Program-made: the position numbers and the translations under genes
Shown: positions 1-12,718 of the stretch, in pieces
How positions within the stretch are numbered: the stretch's first letter is position 1
Layout: each line of letters starts with the position of its first letter
DNA from: Bactericera cockerelli
Taxonomy: Eukaryota; Arthropoda; Insecta; Hemiptera; Triozidae
Assembly: GCA_024516035.1 (NCBI GenBank)
Contig: CM044960.1
Coordinates: 15,161,880-15,225,879 of the forward strand
DNA: 64,000 nt
Direction: 5' to 3'
Notes under the pieces: model-generated
The model's input: the letters and a program-made list of their open reading frames with translations, nothing else
Database searches by the model: none
What the model was told of the DNA's origin: nothing

Positions 1-155
1 ATGGTACTTACTGACGACGTTTGGTTCTCAGAGGAAAGGTGATACCACTAAGGTGGTGAATTTGATTTATCTGAGTCTGAACCAAGTCCCCACCATGGAG
101 TCTTTACATGTGAAGAGCAATGCCGCAACGGGACATCGTAAGCTTTCAGTAGTCG

Positions 156-343
156 GTCCCGGTAGCTGGTCAAGGTGTCGATCTGGTATTCCAGAGGTCG
201 CGGGTTCGAAACCCAGCCGGGACATGACAAGTTATCCTCCTATTTGTAATTATAATATTAATACTTCGTCGTGGTGGAATAATGCTGGAATAATGGGATT
301 CATTAGTCCTGGTCGGGCAGTATAAATAAGGCGATATTATAAT
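156..343 (+). repeat. tRNA-derived SINE, family A
   Basis: A tRNA-like head (gtcccggtagct, B box gcgggttcgaaacccag) is followed by the shared body (gacatgacaagttatcctcc) and end (ggcagtataaataaggcgat). This copy is divergent in the A-box region. Confidence 0.8.
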
Positions 344-1046
344 TTAATGTTGTGGTATAAATTTAATAGTAAATGCGAGTATTAGATTTCAACTTCAGCA
401 CTTATTGTACTATCTAAGCTCTAGGCTATTGAATAAACTTACTTACTTACTTCCCCTTCTGTCTTCACTGTCAGGTTAGTGCCACACAAGTACACAGACA
501 GCTCTCTTCTGGAAGTGGTACTGTTTCAGTGTTCTGGCGTGTGTATCGATGGACATACGAGTATTTATATCTTTTTTCTTGTTCTGTACCTTCGTTATAA
601 ATGTTTTTCAAAATCTATATAATCAAGCTAATTTTCTGAACTATCATGAAATAGTTTTCAATCACCCACGCGTGCCATAATCCATTTGCGTGCAATAGCT
701 CTCCACTGCATCATCGTTTCAATTTCAACCGTTATTAATAATATTAAAACATTGAAGACTACTCAAGGTTGTTGGGTTGAAAGATGTTAAGCTTCTGGTT
801 GCTATGAGGTCAAAGCTCCTGGCCATCTCTAACACGGAAAAAATATTTTGTGCAAATCGTGTTCTCAAGGCTAGGGAAGACTCGTGCAATGTATGTGGAA
901 CTATAAAATATATATATAATTTCAGCCTTATACGTTAAACCAGTATATTTTTTTAATGCAAGTTTTATTAACTTATTTTAATACCTACTAATTAGCTGTA
1001 CCTATTATTTTAGGTATTGTACGTTTTTAGGCATTATGTATTTTAA

Positions 1047-1464
1047 CCCTTTGTCTGGTTGTGGTATTGTATTGAAACCACAGGTTTTTTTTTCTTCTTA
1101 AACTTCCAGTGTTATACCACTTCATAGCTTTCTTAAACTCGTCGCTTATCAAGTTATCACTGCTCTTTTTACTTTCCTCATCCTATAATAAGGAAAGTAT
1201 TGTAGGTATTAGTCGAAAATTTGACCTACCCAGTTTTTCACGAATCATATAGCCTCAGGATACCAAAAAAGTTTTTTTCAGCCATTAGTCCGTGCGTCTG
1301 TCTGTCCGTGAACAAGATATTTTTGTTACGCGCATACGTTCTTTCTCTAGGCCTCGTTTTGTTCTTCCAGTCAGTAATTAGTGAAATTTTAAATGTCATT
1401 TGAAGACTATTTTGAACACTTTTCTTGTTGAAATCAGCGAATTTCGAATTATACCAGACAAAGG
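1047..1464. mobile_element. Possible TTAA-type (piggyBac-like) non-autonomous element
   Basis: The left end TTAA-CCCTTTGTCTGG and right end CCAGACAAAGG-TTGA form an 11-12 bp inverted repeat. It is flanked by TTAA on the left and a one-base variant on the right. There is no transposase. Piggybac-type elements use TTAA sites and often start CCC, but the short TIR leaves this tentative. Confidence 0.4.
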
Positions 1465-1810
1465 TTGAAAGACTCCAGCATTAATAGATTTTATTTAATG
1501 TTTAGGTACAGGTAACGAGATGTAGGATGTCCGTTACCTGTAGGTACTTGTAATGTTGCAGTTTCGTATTGGGCTTGAGCAGAGGTACTTAATCTATTTA
1601 CTTTATTTAATCTTCAACGTTATTGTTGATAAGAAGTAATTTCCTGATGTGTTAGGAAGCAGGGTCACTAAAACTATACCACACATCATTGTGTCGTTCC
1701 GAGGAGGCATAGTTCGGGTTGAATGCTGTTGTTGTATAAGACCCTCGTTCTAAAGGTAAACCTTGTACCTACCTTGTTGTAGTTCTGTTAGATTAAACTT
1801 CGTGAAACTG

Positions 1811-2090
1811 ACCTCAGTAGCTCGAACGATAAGGGGCGGACTTGTAACCTGGAGGTCGGTGGTTCAGTGAAGCGAGCTTGAGTAGTTGTGACGTCACGAA
1901 AGTGATCAACACAAATATGTTAGAAGTAAGTAGGCAATAACCCCGCCCTTTAGTTAGGACATATGTACATATTTTGTTTATTTTTTTCCTGTTCATATTT
2001 ATAGTATCAATTTTGTATTTTAATTTTTACCATTATTTATTTGTATATAATTTTGTTCTAATAATGAGTTTAATAATAATAAGTAAGATT
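1811..2090 (+). repeat. tRNA-derived SINE, family E
   Basis: The head cagtagctcgaacgataagg has a degraded B box (ggtcggtggttc). The body contains aataaccccgccctttagtt and ends in an AT-rich tail with ttaataataataag. Family E bodies recur at 8428, 21075, 23622, 55524 and 62939. Confidence 0.7.
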
Positions 2091-2570
2091 AAACTTCATG
2101 AATAGGTATGTACCTCATACTTATCTAAATAGGCAACTATACATATGTATATAAATCATGTTGTACGAAAAAGTCTTATCATTACCATTTTCATCAACTC
2201 ATCATTATTGATTATTTACTTGCGGTAAATTCATTTACCTTCACTATATACACAATAATTCAAGGTTCCACAAAAAAACCTGACAATTTGACAACTGTTG
2301 AATTTAATTAGCAATACACCGTACACACGTTTTTGATGTTTTTTGAACATGGGAGGTAGTAGGTACTTAGCGCAATTTAAATAAAGTTTTTTTCTTCAAT
2401 TTACTAATTTCAAAACATTTCGACATTAGTAGTTGTTAATAAAGCAAACAGCTTGAAGAATAACTGCAATATATCCTTCATTAAAATATGTCATTTTTTG
2501 TGTGACCGTACAGTCCGTACACTGGAGATTTGTTTCCACTGGGTGTCTGACTGAAGTTCCTCTGTTGCAG

Positions 2571-3565
2571 CGCTCAACCCCTCGGATCACAATGAGAATG
2601 AGTTCGCCACCATCTTCACCTCCAGTAGCAACTCAATAACCTCTGACCCCCATCAAGACTACCACAGGAATCACTCCTACTCCAGTAATAGTCATAGCAA
2701 CTACTATCTCAATGCTGCCGCCCTTCCCTACAATGACTTCTCAACCGCTCAACAACCCAGTACAAACCTGTCCTTGCCTCACAGCACGGGCACCTATACC
2801 TCCATGCAGGAGAAGACAGCACATGCCACCACCCACCCCCTCTACAGCACCCCCTCAGAGTACATGCACCCCCACAACCAGATCCCCTCCGCGGACATCA
2901 AGTATGAAATGAACCCAGACGCCTCCAGCGGTCACTACAGTCAGCACCCCCCGGGGGACGGCTATGCCACCTATCGTCCTGCTTATCACGAGAGATCTAC
3001 CACCTTGACGAATATGGACCATCCACCGCTTGACCATCATGACAGATCACACGAGAGCTCCTGTAAAGGCGGCAAGCTGACTCAGTACAGCCTTCTTCCT
3101 CCCAAGCTAGAATTCGATTCCTCTAGTCATCCGTATTCCACTGGCCCCTCTCACTACGCCAGCCCCTACCCTAGTCCGTCCCCTCAGAGGAGGAAGTCTC
3201 CCCTGCCTCCGCCTCCCCCTCCCCCCTCCTCCCACCATGCGCCCTACCACAGCAGCGCGGGTGCTCTCTACTCGAGCTTCCCACATTCCACCCCCGCCTC
3301 CCTGCACGGCGAGGATCTGTACTTTGACATGAAGCAGGAGCCCACGGACGAGGGCTTCCCACCTGAGAAGCACAGAAGTCAGCCTCCTCCACCTCCTCCC
3401 CTCCCCCCTCCTCTCTACAAGAAAGCCTCCGTGTCCCATGGCAATGATCTCACCCCTCCCCCCTGCCTGGGCCGAGCACAGGACCTGCCCCCCTCACACA
3501 AAGACCAGGCCGCCCCCAGGAGCACTCCCCAGTCCGGTGATAAGAAGTCACCTGCTAAGAAAAAG
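2571..3565 (+). CDS. ETS factor exon: Pro/Ser/His-rich region
   Basis: The acceptor ends tctgttgcag and the donor is gtacgc. The open frame begins with codon ctc at 2573, the first two bases finishing a split codon. It is rich in His, Ser, Tyr and Pro, with polyproline runs of up to about nine residues and a basic end (KKSPAKKK). GC-rich coding sequence stands out from its AT-rich surroundings. No folded domain is recognised; it is probably a disordered activation or interaction region. Confidence 0.8.
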
Positions 3566-6500
3566 GTACGCATGTATGCATAATATTATCACAGGCGACT
3601 TACTTACTCATTAATGACTGTAGAATATTAAACTATTTCACTAGCTTCAATGTTCTGGACTGAATAGGTTTATGCTTTGCTTTTACTAGATTTAATATTA
3701 TTATTCAAGGTCATCGTGGCGACTGGTGCAGAACTTGTAATGCAAGAAATGTAAAATTTTTATAAGAATTAAATAAATTACTCTTTGTTAATATAATGCA
3801 CGGATACTATAAAATTGTAATTTTTTGGGACCAAAGAGTTTCCCTTCCCAGCTATTATTCCTGGAATGTTACTATACTTTTTATTATGAACCTGAAATCT
3901 TCCCCTACCCCCTCTCCTCTATCCCAATTCCCCTGTAAATTCCTTGCTACATAAAAAATTAGACCTTACATTAGAATGGGACCGATTTTTTTTACCGGCC
4001 CCCATGTTGGGGCCAGGGAGGCCAACTTCATTTTTTTCAATACGAAACCCCACCTTGCGATACATTTTTGGAAAGGTCTAATTACCCCGACTTACCGTGC
4101 ACAATTTTAAATTTACTGAGAAAGCCCTTTCAAAAGATATTCAGGGGTTTCCAGACTTTACTGCATACACAAAGTTGGACGCCATTTGCAAACAGTTAAT
4201 ATTAAAAAAATAAAATTTTCACCAATGTATTTCTTATTTAAAGACCTTATCAAAAATGTATCGCAAGGTGGGGGTTCGTATTTAAAAAAATGAAGTTGGC
4301 CCCCCTGGCCCCAACATGGGGGCCGGTAACAAAAATCGACCCCACTCTAAGAGAAGGTCTTATTAGCCCGGTTTACCTTACAAAATTTTAATTTTACCGA
4401 AGAAGCCATTCGAAAGTTATTCAGGGGTTTCCAGACTTTTGCCCCACCCTGTATAATATTTTTAAGATACATTAAGTTGACTTATGTATTTAAAAGATAT
4501 TTAAAGTAATTTTAGCAATTTTTTTTCCAAATGGTTGCAGTTCGAACCCCTGATTTGAAATTTTTTTTATTTTCCAAGATTTGTTCATCGTAAGCCATAG
4601 TGACATAAGTTTGTAGGGCATTTCACAGTATATCTTATAATCAAGAATATTATGTAATTATATTTGTTTAGGTACTTCTAAAAGCTAAAAACAGAAACGA
4701 TAAAAAAATAAATTTACTTAGATTATACCAGGAGGTAAGTAGGTAGGTAGGTACCCATTATAGTAGGTGGAGAAAGATTACAAAGAATACTAATTATTTC
4801 AGTATCTAGCAAAAAAAGTGTAGGAAGGTACCTAACTACCTAATATTATTACAAAGAAATTTAATTAATGTTAGTTAAAAGTTTATATTTTGTTAGTTAA
4901 AAATCATTATAATAATTATTATAACAATAGTGAACAATCACGAATTTGGTAGGTAAACACACTAATTTTCTTTAAAAAAATATATTTTTTTTTATTTAAA
5001 ACAATTGTTATTATTATATTCATTAATTATTAAAACTAATTATTATAAATAATTAATTAAATTAAACTAAATAGTTAGTAACAGAAAAAAAAACTCTCAA
5101 AAAAAAAGTTACGTCTGTACACGCGCGATGAAAAAAAATCTCACATTTCAGACCGATCTGAACTTTTCGCCACGTCACGGGCAACAGAAATTGAAAATAG
5201 CTCAAGGGACTGTGGATACATCTAGATAAAAATATTATCAACAGCTACTCCAGGTCCCTACAAGTTAGGACCAATATCGATCAAGTTCTAGCGTTTTTGC
5301 CGAGCGTGTGAGAATTTTTCCCTATGTGCGTGTACTCACGGGTTAAGTTGACGTTTTTCGAGACTGTCAAATATGCAGTATGCAATGTGTCCATCTATGT
5401 CTGCATTATTTCTCCTCCCAAGTTTTCCCCTGGAGCTTTCTTTGTCTTCAAATTATTGTTTCTTCCTTGTCCTTTTTGTTTTACCCCCACCGAGCGTGCG
5501 ACACTTCTTTTTTTTAATTTCGGAGAAAGCTCTTGTTTTTTCTCGATACGTCTGAAATGGCAGAATTTGTGTGTATACAACAGTTAAACACACACGAATG
5601 TGTCAATTGTACATAATGTGGAAGAAATATGGCGGACATTTCGCGGGTCGCCTTGGGTCTAATGGCAGGCAGCGCGGCTCGTTTCATGTTTAAAGATTAT
5701 TTCTGGTAGGAATTCGTTGACCTCTTCATTTTAATGAATTCTCCAAGTCCGCCTTTCTTAAAAAATAAAATTAAATAATAGATAATAATAATAAAAATAA
5801 TGATATTACAATAGGAATGTTTATTTAAATTATTTAAAACAATGTAAATATTACTGATTGCAATGGGAATTACAAGGTTATCTACCATTCGACTTACATA
5901 CGTACATATTATGAATTCACAACTTAAATTCAGCTCTGTTCAGTGTTATCTAATGCAAGATTGATGAAACAGTATAGAGTAAAAACTAATGTATTCAGGT
6001 ATATGCTAATGGTCTATTTTTATACTGTAGGAATCAGGTATTTTCTAAATATTGAGGTACACTCTTCCATTTTGAGTGAACGGCTCTTTGTAAGATCTAA
6101 GTGGGTTCCGGTTCTTAACCGCGAGGACAACGTTGACGAAATAACTTCAATCTGACCAACCAAAAAAAATACTGGTCGTATTTCTAGTCAGCCGTGTATC
6201 AAAAAATGTTAAAAAAAAATATAGATAAAATTGAAAAAATAACTCAACCGGTTCCCACACGACATGCCTGTGCATCAAATTGAGCGCTCGTGAGGGTGAT
6301 TAACCTCTCACTCTTACCTCACACTCTCTCTCACCTATTATGTAAACTAAAATTGGGGGAAATAAATTTCATACAAAACTTTCGCGTAGCCAAATAAAAT
6401 CGAGAGTCTTTGATTTTGACCACAAATTAGTATACGAAGAAGGAGTTTGTTGTTTTTGCGTATTAACCCTTACTATCCATGTGCCTGTTCGGAACATGCC

Positions 6501-9500
6501 TGGCCTGAAGCGTTTGTAACTTGATTTGCACCGGATCAAGAAATCCGCCTCAGTCAAATTCTCATTGAATCCAAGCTTCTGTATGTTTCAATATCATAAA
6601 AATATCTAATACATACGTTTCTACATTATACATACTATGTAAATATGTATATTTTTGTAGTGATCCAACTAAGTTTCTGACGTAGGTATTTAAAATTATA
6701 GATACAATTTTCCTTGGATTATAATATTTAATTATAGTCTTCTTAAGTTTTTGATTTTTCTTTGTCTAGGTTTCTCCTGAATTTGCATGGTTCTATTATT
6801 TCGTATTTTCTAAATGAAGGTGGTGATGAGGTTACTGACCTTCAATATTTTCCTCGTTGGGCATTCAGTATTCAGTACAGTACATACATACAAATCTACC
6901 TACCTCATCATTTTAGTTTCAATGTAACTAAGCAACTAAGCACTAAGCATATCTATAATTAATGTATACTACTTGGGTACAGACCTTATTTTATCCTTCT
7001 ACTTGGGCACAAGAAAAAACACAAGATGAGTGTTAAATGATTTTTCTACTCTCTGGATCACGAAATATGCTAGTGTAGTAAAACACCTAAGTTGAAAATA
7101 AGTGTTTCGCCGTGCTTTTCCTAAACGGTTAAATCACACTTAAAGAAAACACTGAGAAGATTTTATATCTGTGTTTCCCTTTTCCACTGTGGCATTTTAA
7201 ACATCTTCCCACAGTATTCAACCCTTTGAAAACGACCACCTAGTCTGGTGAGAGTTTTGTTCCTATCAAACACCACATACAACAATAATAATAATAATAC
7301 TCTTTAGTGGAAGGTAACCACCAGGCGAGGTTAATGCTCAAAGCATTTTCTACCACCTAACCCTCAGAGTCTTATTATTATGTGGTCACAAACTCAAATT
7401 AATGAGGAAAAATTCGTGCACTAGGTGGGATTCGAACCAACGGATCCCTACGCTACCTGGATTACCAGACCAGACAGACGGCACGGGCTTGAGGTCCCTG
7501 ATTCTTTCCTCGGGTATCCTGCGGATAGTTCCAGGAAACTCCTTTCATGTTCTCAAACTTTAAAGTTCTCATTTTCTATGTTTCCTGTAATTACTGATGT
7601 TCTTCTTCATACATCTAATCATGATCATGTATTTTTTCCTGGAAGTATCCTTATAGTTACTTTCTTGTCGAACAACCGTCGAATGAAGTTATTTTTATAG
7701 TCCATAATTCAGCACTCCTCATGGTGTATGAGGAAAAGAGTCCTAAATTCACCCAAGTTTAAAACGGTAAACAACCATAGAATGAAGTTATTTTTACAGT
7801 ATACTACAGTACAGTCTGTCCCGGTAGTTCAGTGGTAAAGGCGGCTGTGAATCCAGAGATTCCAGAGGTGACAAGTTATCACCTCTGACGTGACAAGTTA
7901 TCCTCCCATTTGGGATTTTTACCCCATAAAATTATGTTTTGGGCTTACTGCTGGAATAATGGGACTTAATAGTCCCAATCGGGCAGTATATATAAAGCGA
8001 TATTATTATTATTATCATCATCATCATACTCGTATAATTCAGCACTTGGTGCATGAGGAAAAGAGTCCTAAATTCACCAAAAAAACCACATTATATAGCA
8101 TGAAAATAATTAATTTAAAATGCATTGCAATTTTTGTTTCGAACGATTTTCAACAAAAGGTCGCGTCGGTCGGTGTATACAAGACAACCACTACATTTAC
8201 CTGTTTTATTTACAGTTTTCAAAATAAATATTTTTACTTATTCGGCCCGTTTCAGTCCCAGACTTGTACTCCAGAGAAGAAAGGCAAACGACCCAGTGAG
8301 ATCTCAAAGCCGGGAAATATTCCCTACTCGGTGCTGACGGCGTACAAAGATACAACCAAGATTACCATCAAATTTGGTAAGCTGAAAATTCAAACCAATC
8401 ATTTTCTTTTTAATATTATTATTATACAACGCTTTATTAGGTATAAATGGACATTATGTACATACAAATAATTATTTTAACAATGAAAAAACTGGAAACA
8501 ATATATATACAATAAAAAAATGAAAAAGAATATAAAATAAATAAAAACATAAGTCCTAATTAAAGGGCGGGGTTATTGCCTCTATGGCAATCTCTTCCAC
8601 CCAATCTCTTCTTTTGTATTTGTAAGTACTTTTAACCCTTGTTTTTCTATACATATACTTTCTCTTCGACACATACACAAAGTACCTATGACTCTTATCG
8701 TATAAATTGCTATATTTTTAATAAAAAATCTTTTTCGGCTATCCTAACACTAATGACTTAAGTTCCATTGCTATGAAAAACCTAAAATTAGAGGGGCAAG
8801 GACTCTGAATGTTATAAATGTTATGCTGGACCTCTCTATAAATAAAAGTTCTTTTATTTAAAAAAAAAACCTATAAATACATTTTTTTTTTTATCCATAA
8901 GGTACTTTTTTAACTGTTTCTTTAACATCTAAATCTAATACTTTTTCATTTTTGCTGTATTAAGAACACTCACCTTTCTTATATTTCACTTGTTTCATCC
9001 TAACTCGAACCTCTCCTACACGCGTGCTCTACTTTAATATTTTATTCTTGAGCTCTCAACACGAGGAAACTTTTCTTGGAGAAGAGTAAGGGGGGGGGGC
9101 GAGGGGGCATTCATCCCTTTGGAGCCGGAGGGGCTTTTGCTTTCCAAGCGGGGGGGGGGGGGGGGGGGGGGGCTCTGAATATTTACACATGAAATTTATC
9201 TATATAGTATATACTCTACGCCATACAATGTACTGAATGTTTGGAAACTTGTTGATTAGGGCATATGTATTATGTTTGTACATACATATGTATATTCTCA
9301 ACTTGATGATTAGAGGACAGCACCCTATAATTTTGAACTTTTTGTTTGTGAGCTCAACAGTTCCGTGTATTTCCCACCGTAAAGCAGATAATTCTGGAAA
9401 AATATGTGTTCCTGTATTCGGTGGATAGTTTCGATACGAAACAAATTTCCTCCATAAAAAATTAAATACCTACCCATAATGAAAAAAAATCTATCATGTT

Positions 9501-12500
9501 TGATTTACATTAGGTTTATATGAAACGAAACTTCATCAAGGGTAGCGAGTTTCTCTTCTGATTATTTATTTTAATATGGTTATATATTGTGGTATATAAA
9601 TTGTTAATTTTTTCATCATCATTATTATTATTATATCTAATTGGACTGATTGGTCAACTATGGTTTTAAATCTATATTTTGCTGTAAATTTTAATCGATC
9701 TGAGTTCAATAGAATGAAACCGGTCTTTTATGAGATTGCTAAACCAGGATTCAGTTATAAAGGCTATATGTATAATATGTATATGAAGCCAGGGAAAAAT
9801 ACTACGGGGATAAAATGTAAAATAGATGAATGTTTTAATTGTTAGCACTCAAGATATTTCAAACACCATTATTTGATTAAAGACTTGATGGAAGGCTTGG
9901 CTTATCTGTGGTGTGTCCCGGTAGCTCAGTGGTAAAGGCGGCACTCTGTAAATCCAGAGGTCGCGGGTTTGAAATCCAGCCAGGACATGACAAGTTATCC
10001 TTCAATTTGGGATTTCTACCACATAATAATACGTCTTGGGCTTACTGCTAGAATAATGGGACTTAATAGTCCTAATCGGGCAGTTTAAATAAGGCGATGT
10101 TATTATTATTTGGTGAAATCATGTTTCATAATTTGGCCCCGAATCTATTACAAGTCAGTCCTGTAATAGATAAGGTTCTTCACAAGAATCACTACCACGG
10201 AAGTAGGTATTTACATTTTCTTATGAATCACATGACACTTTCATTTTCCGTGTTGATTTAAAAATGCACCATCTGTATGAAACTAAAATCTGTGCCGCCT
10301 ACTCGTATCCTAATTCCACGGCATGGTATGTACTGAAAAGATATCCATGATGTTCAGTGCAGATTGTGTAATATACGTATACCTCCACCTAAATGACATG
10401 AAAAAACTGGAAACAGTAGAGCGAGTGAATTTCTAATTCAACAAATCAGCATTGCCACTCAAAGAGGCAATGCTGGAAGCATGTTGTCAGTGCTTCCAAT
10501 GAAAAGAGATGAGACCATGTTTTACTTATAAATAAAACTTCCGAGATATTTTTAACACAGATGATCTGCGAGCCTCATTTACACCCATGATTGTATCTTG
10601 CAATGGAGCATTAGTTGCTGAATATAACAGTTTAATTCAACACACAGCAAGAAAACTTAGTGATAAATGGAAAAAAAGCTATTCACATGTGCTATGTTGG
10701 CTCAAAGTGAAAATACAAATTTCGATAGTGAGAGCAGTATCCATGAGAGTAAGAGGAGCGAGACGGAGGATCAGATGGATTGAATGTGAAGATGGTGCAG
10801 GAATGGGACGAGTAGAAGAATGATACATTAATGTTTAACTTTTGTATATAAAAAAAATAATAATAAAAATATTTACCTAAAGTTTTGAAAAAAAAAAAAA
10901 TTAACACAGATGGAAAAAAATGACATGTAGGTAGATGTATGTATTTATTTTCCCCTTCCTGTGCGCCACCCCAGCCAACCCCTCCAGCGCAAGCTCGTGG
11001 CGCGGCAAGCCGGTCAAGCTGTGGACCAACGAGGACGTCAAGAGCTGGTGTCGAACCATCGCGCCGGACATTGGACTGCCGGCCGCCAAGTTCCCGCACC
11101 ACCTGTTCTCGGATGACCTGGACGGGCCGAAGCTCCTGGAGATGAAGAGGTCGGACTTCGTGCACAAGTACCAGAAGCTCGGGGAGAATCTGTACTCCAG
11201 GCTGGAGGAGGTGATTGTAGGCGAGTCCTGCTACGACTGTGAGTACATACCTACTTGCTCAGCAGGAACTTTTAGTTATGTACATATACTGTAGTATAGT
11301 CTTTTTTTTTTTTTGGTACACCAAAAACATGGGAACCGCATATATTAGCATTACTTCCATACCTCGCGTGATAGTCTGTCATACCATACCTCGTGTCTGT
11401 AGTATAGTCTGTCATAGTATAGTCTGTCATACCTCGTGAGGAAAAATGAGTAGCTGCTTTAATGTGAGGAGCAACCAGTGGCGGAATTATAGGCAAAAAT
11501 AAGATCTAAGGATATTAAATAGATATGGAAAAACTATAATTCTGCTCTACCCACTAAAAATTGTGATATAATAACACAAAGAAACACATTATTATTATTA
11601 TAGTATAGTCTGTCCCGGTAGCTCAGTGGTAAAGGCGGCACTCTTTGAATCCAGAGGTTCCAGAGGTCGCGGGTTCGAAACCCAGCCGGGATAAAACAAG
11701 TTATCCTCCCATTTGGGATTTTTACCACATAATAATACGTCTTGGGCTTACTCCGACAAACGAAAATCAGGTGTCTCGCTAGAGGACTATTTTAAACAGA
11801 GGATAGACTAGCCAAACCTAGCTTGCAGTTTCCCAGTAAAGAAAAAGTTCAAGTTCTCGTGACGATGGTTGATTGCACATAGAAACCATTCACGAGGAAG
11901 TATTGTGTCCAAAATCGGCAGTGTATTTTTACCTTCTGGAACGAAGAAATGAAGAATAATATACAAAAACGAACATTGGTAGTATTTTAATATTTGCTGC
12001 TTGGTGGCTAAATTCTAAATTCTCTAATCATTTGTAGAAATAAAGAGAGAATACATTGCATTCTAATAATATCAACAGGCGGTCTTTTTTCCATTGCCTA
12101 AGCTAATTAAAAAAAACCTACTTTTCTGATTATTTTTTCGCCGTTACTCTACGAATTCATTACCTCTGTACCTTCAATTGTACAGGGTGGAACTCAAATC
12201 ATGACGAGTTTTTTGTCATATTGATAGGTAGGTATTGAATTATTTTAGAAATAAATGTTTCACTAAATGTTTTACTAAACAGTTGGACACGGAGGTGGTT
12301 AATACTTCTTTTATTTTCTTTAAATCTTCAGCTTCCCACTACTGATCGCAAATTGTTTGATCTTAACGGATGTGTTAATTTACTAATGCCGTTGCGAAAT
12401 AGTCATAATTATGTCGAGAAACCATCTCCTTTTGATGGAAGTTTGGACGTTAATAAAATAAAATTAAATTAGACATGAATAAAATCGCTATTTCGGCAAC

Positions 12501-12686
12501 TAGGCAGTTTCTCTCAGCAGAGTCATTACCCACGTGACATGACTTTTTCTGTGTAGCAAAGATACACTTCACTGGTAGAGTTTAGTAAAGATGGTTTTGG
12601 GTCATAATGATGTAACACGTTTGTTTGATACATTTTGTCACAAATCCCCCAACCCTGTAGTAATAGTAAGTATCGATCAAAATAAG

Positions 12687-12718
<32 letters not shown>

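Larger units (their letters stand above)
1..2570. other. Upstream non-coding region, mostly repeats
   Basis: No exon is recognised before 2571. It holds a tRNA-type SINE (156-343), a possible TTAA-type DNA element (1047-1464), a second SINE type (1811-2090) and AT-rich sequence. It is probably intron or 5' flank of the ETS gene. Confidence 0.6.
3566..8255. other. ETS intron 1 of window: AT-rich, foldback and SINEs
   Basis: 4.7 kb without recognised exons. It holds the foldback at 3974-4455, a minus SINE C (7284-7478) and a SINE A (7818-8010). The rest is AT-rich, with tggtaggtaggtacc-like microsatellite patches near 4735. Confidence 0.6.
8377..10974. other. ETS intron 2 of window: repeats only
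   Basis: It contains the SINE E fragment, poly(G) tracts near 9091-9172, and a SINE A at 9915-10110. The remainder is AT-rich with no credible coding exon. Confidence 0.6.

Noticed and set aside
2855..3439. Minus-strand open frames opposite the Pro-rich ETS exon
   Set aside because: They arise from GC-rich proline-coding DNA; the plus frame has matching splice phases and composition.
5324..5587. Open frames of 60-90 codons near 5.4 kb
   Set aside because: They are Phe/Leu/Cys-rich with no motif or splice context; likely chance frames in T-rich intron.
10587..10823. 78-codon open frame upstream of the SAM exon
   Set aside because: It has no acceptor/donor consistent with the ETS phases and does not continue the domain; the later part has Arg/Glu-rich low complexity only.
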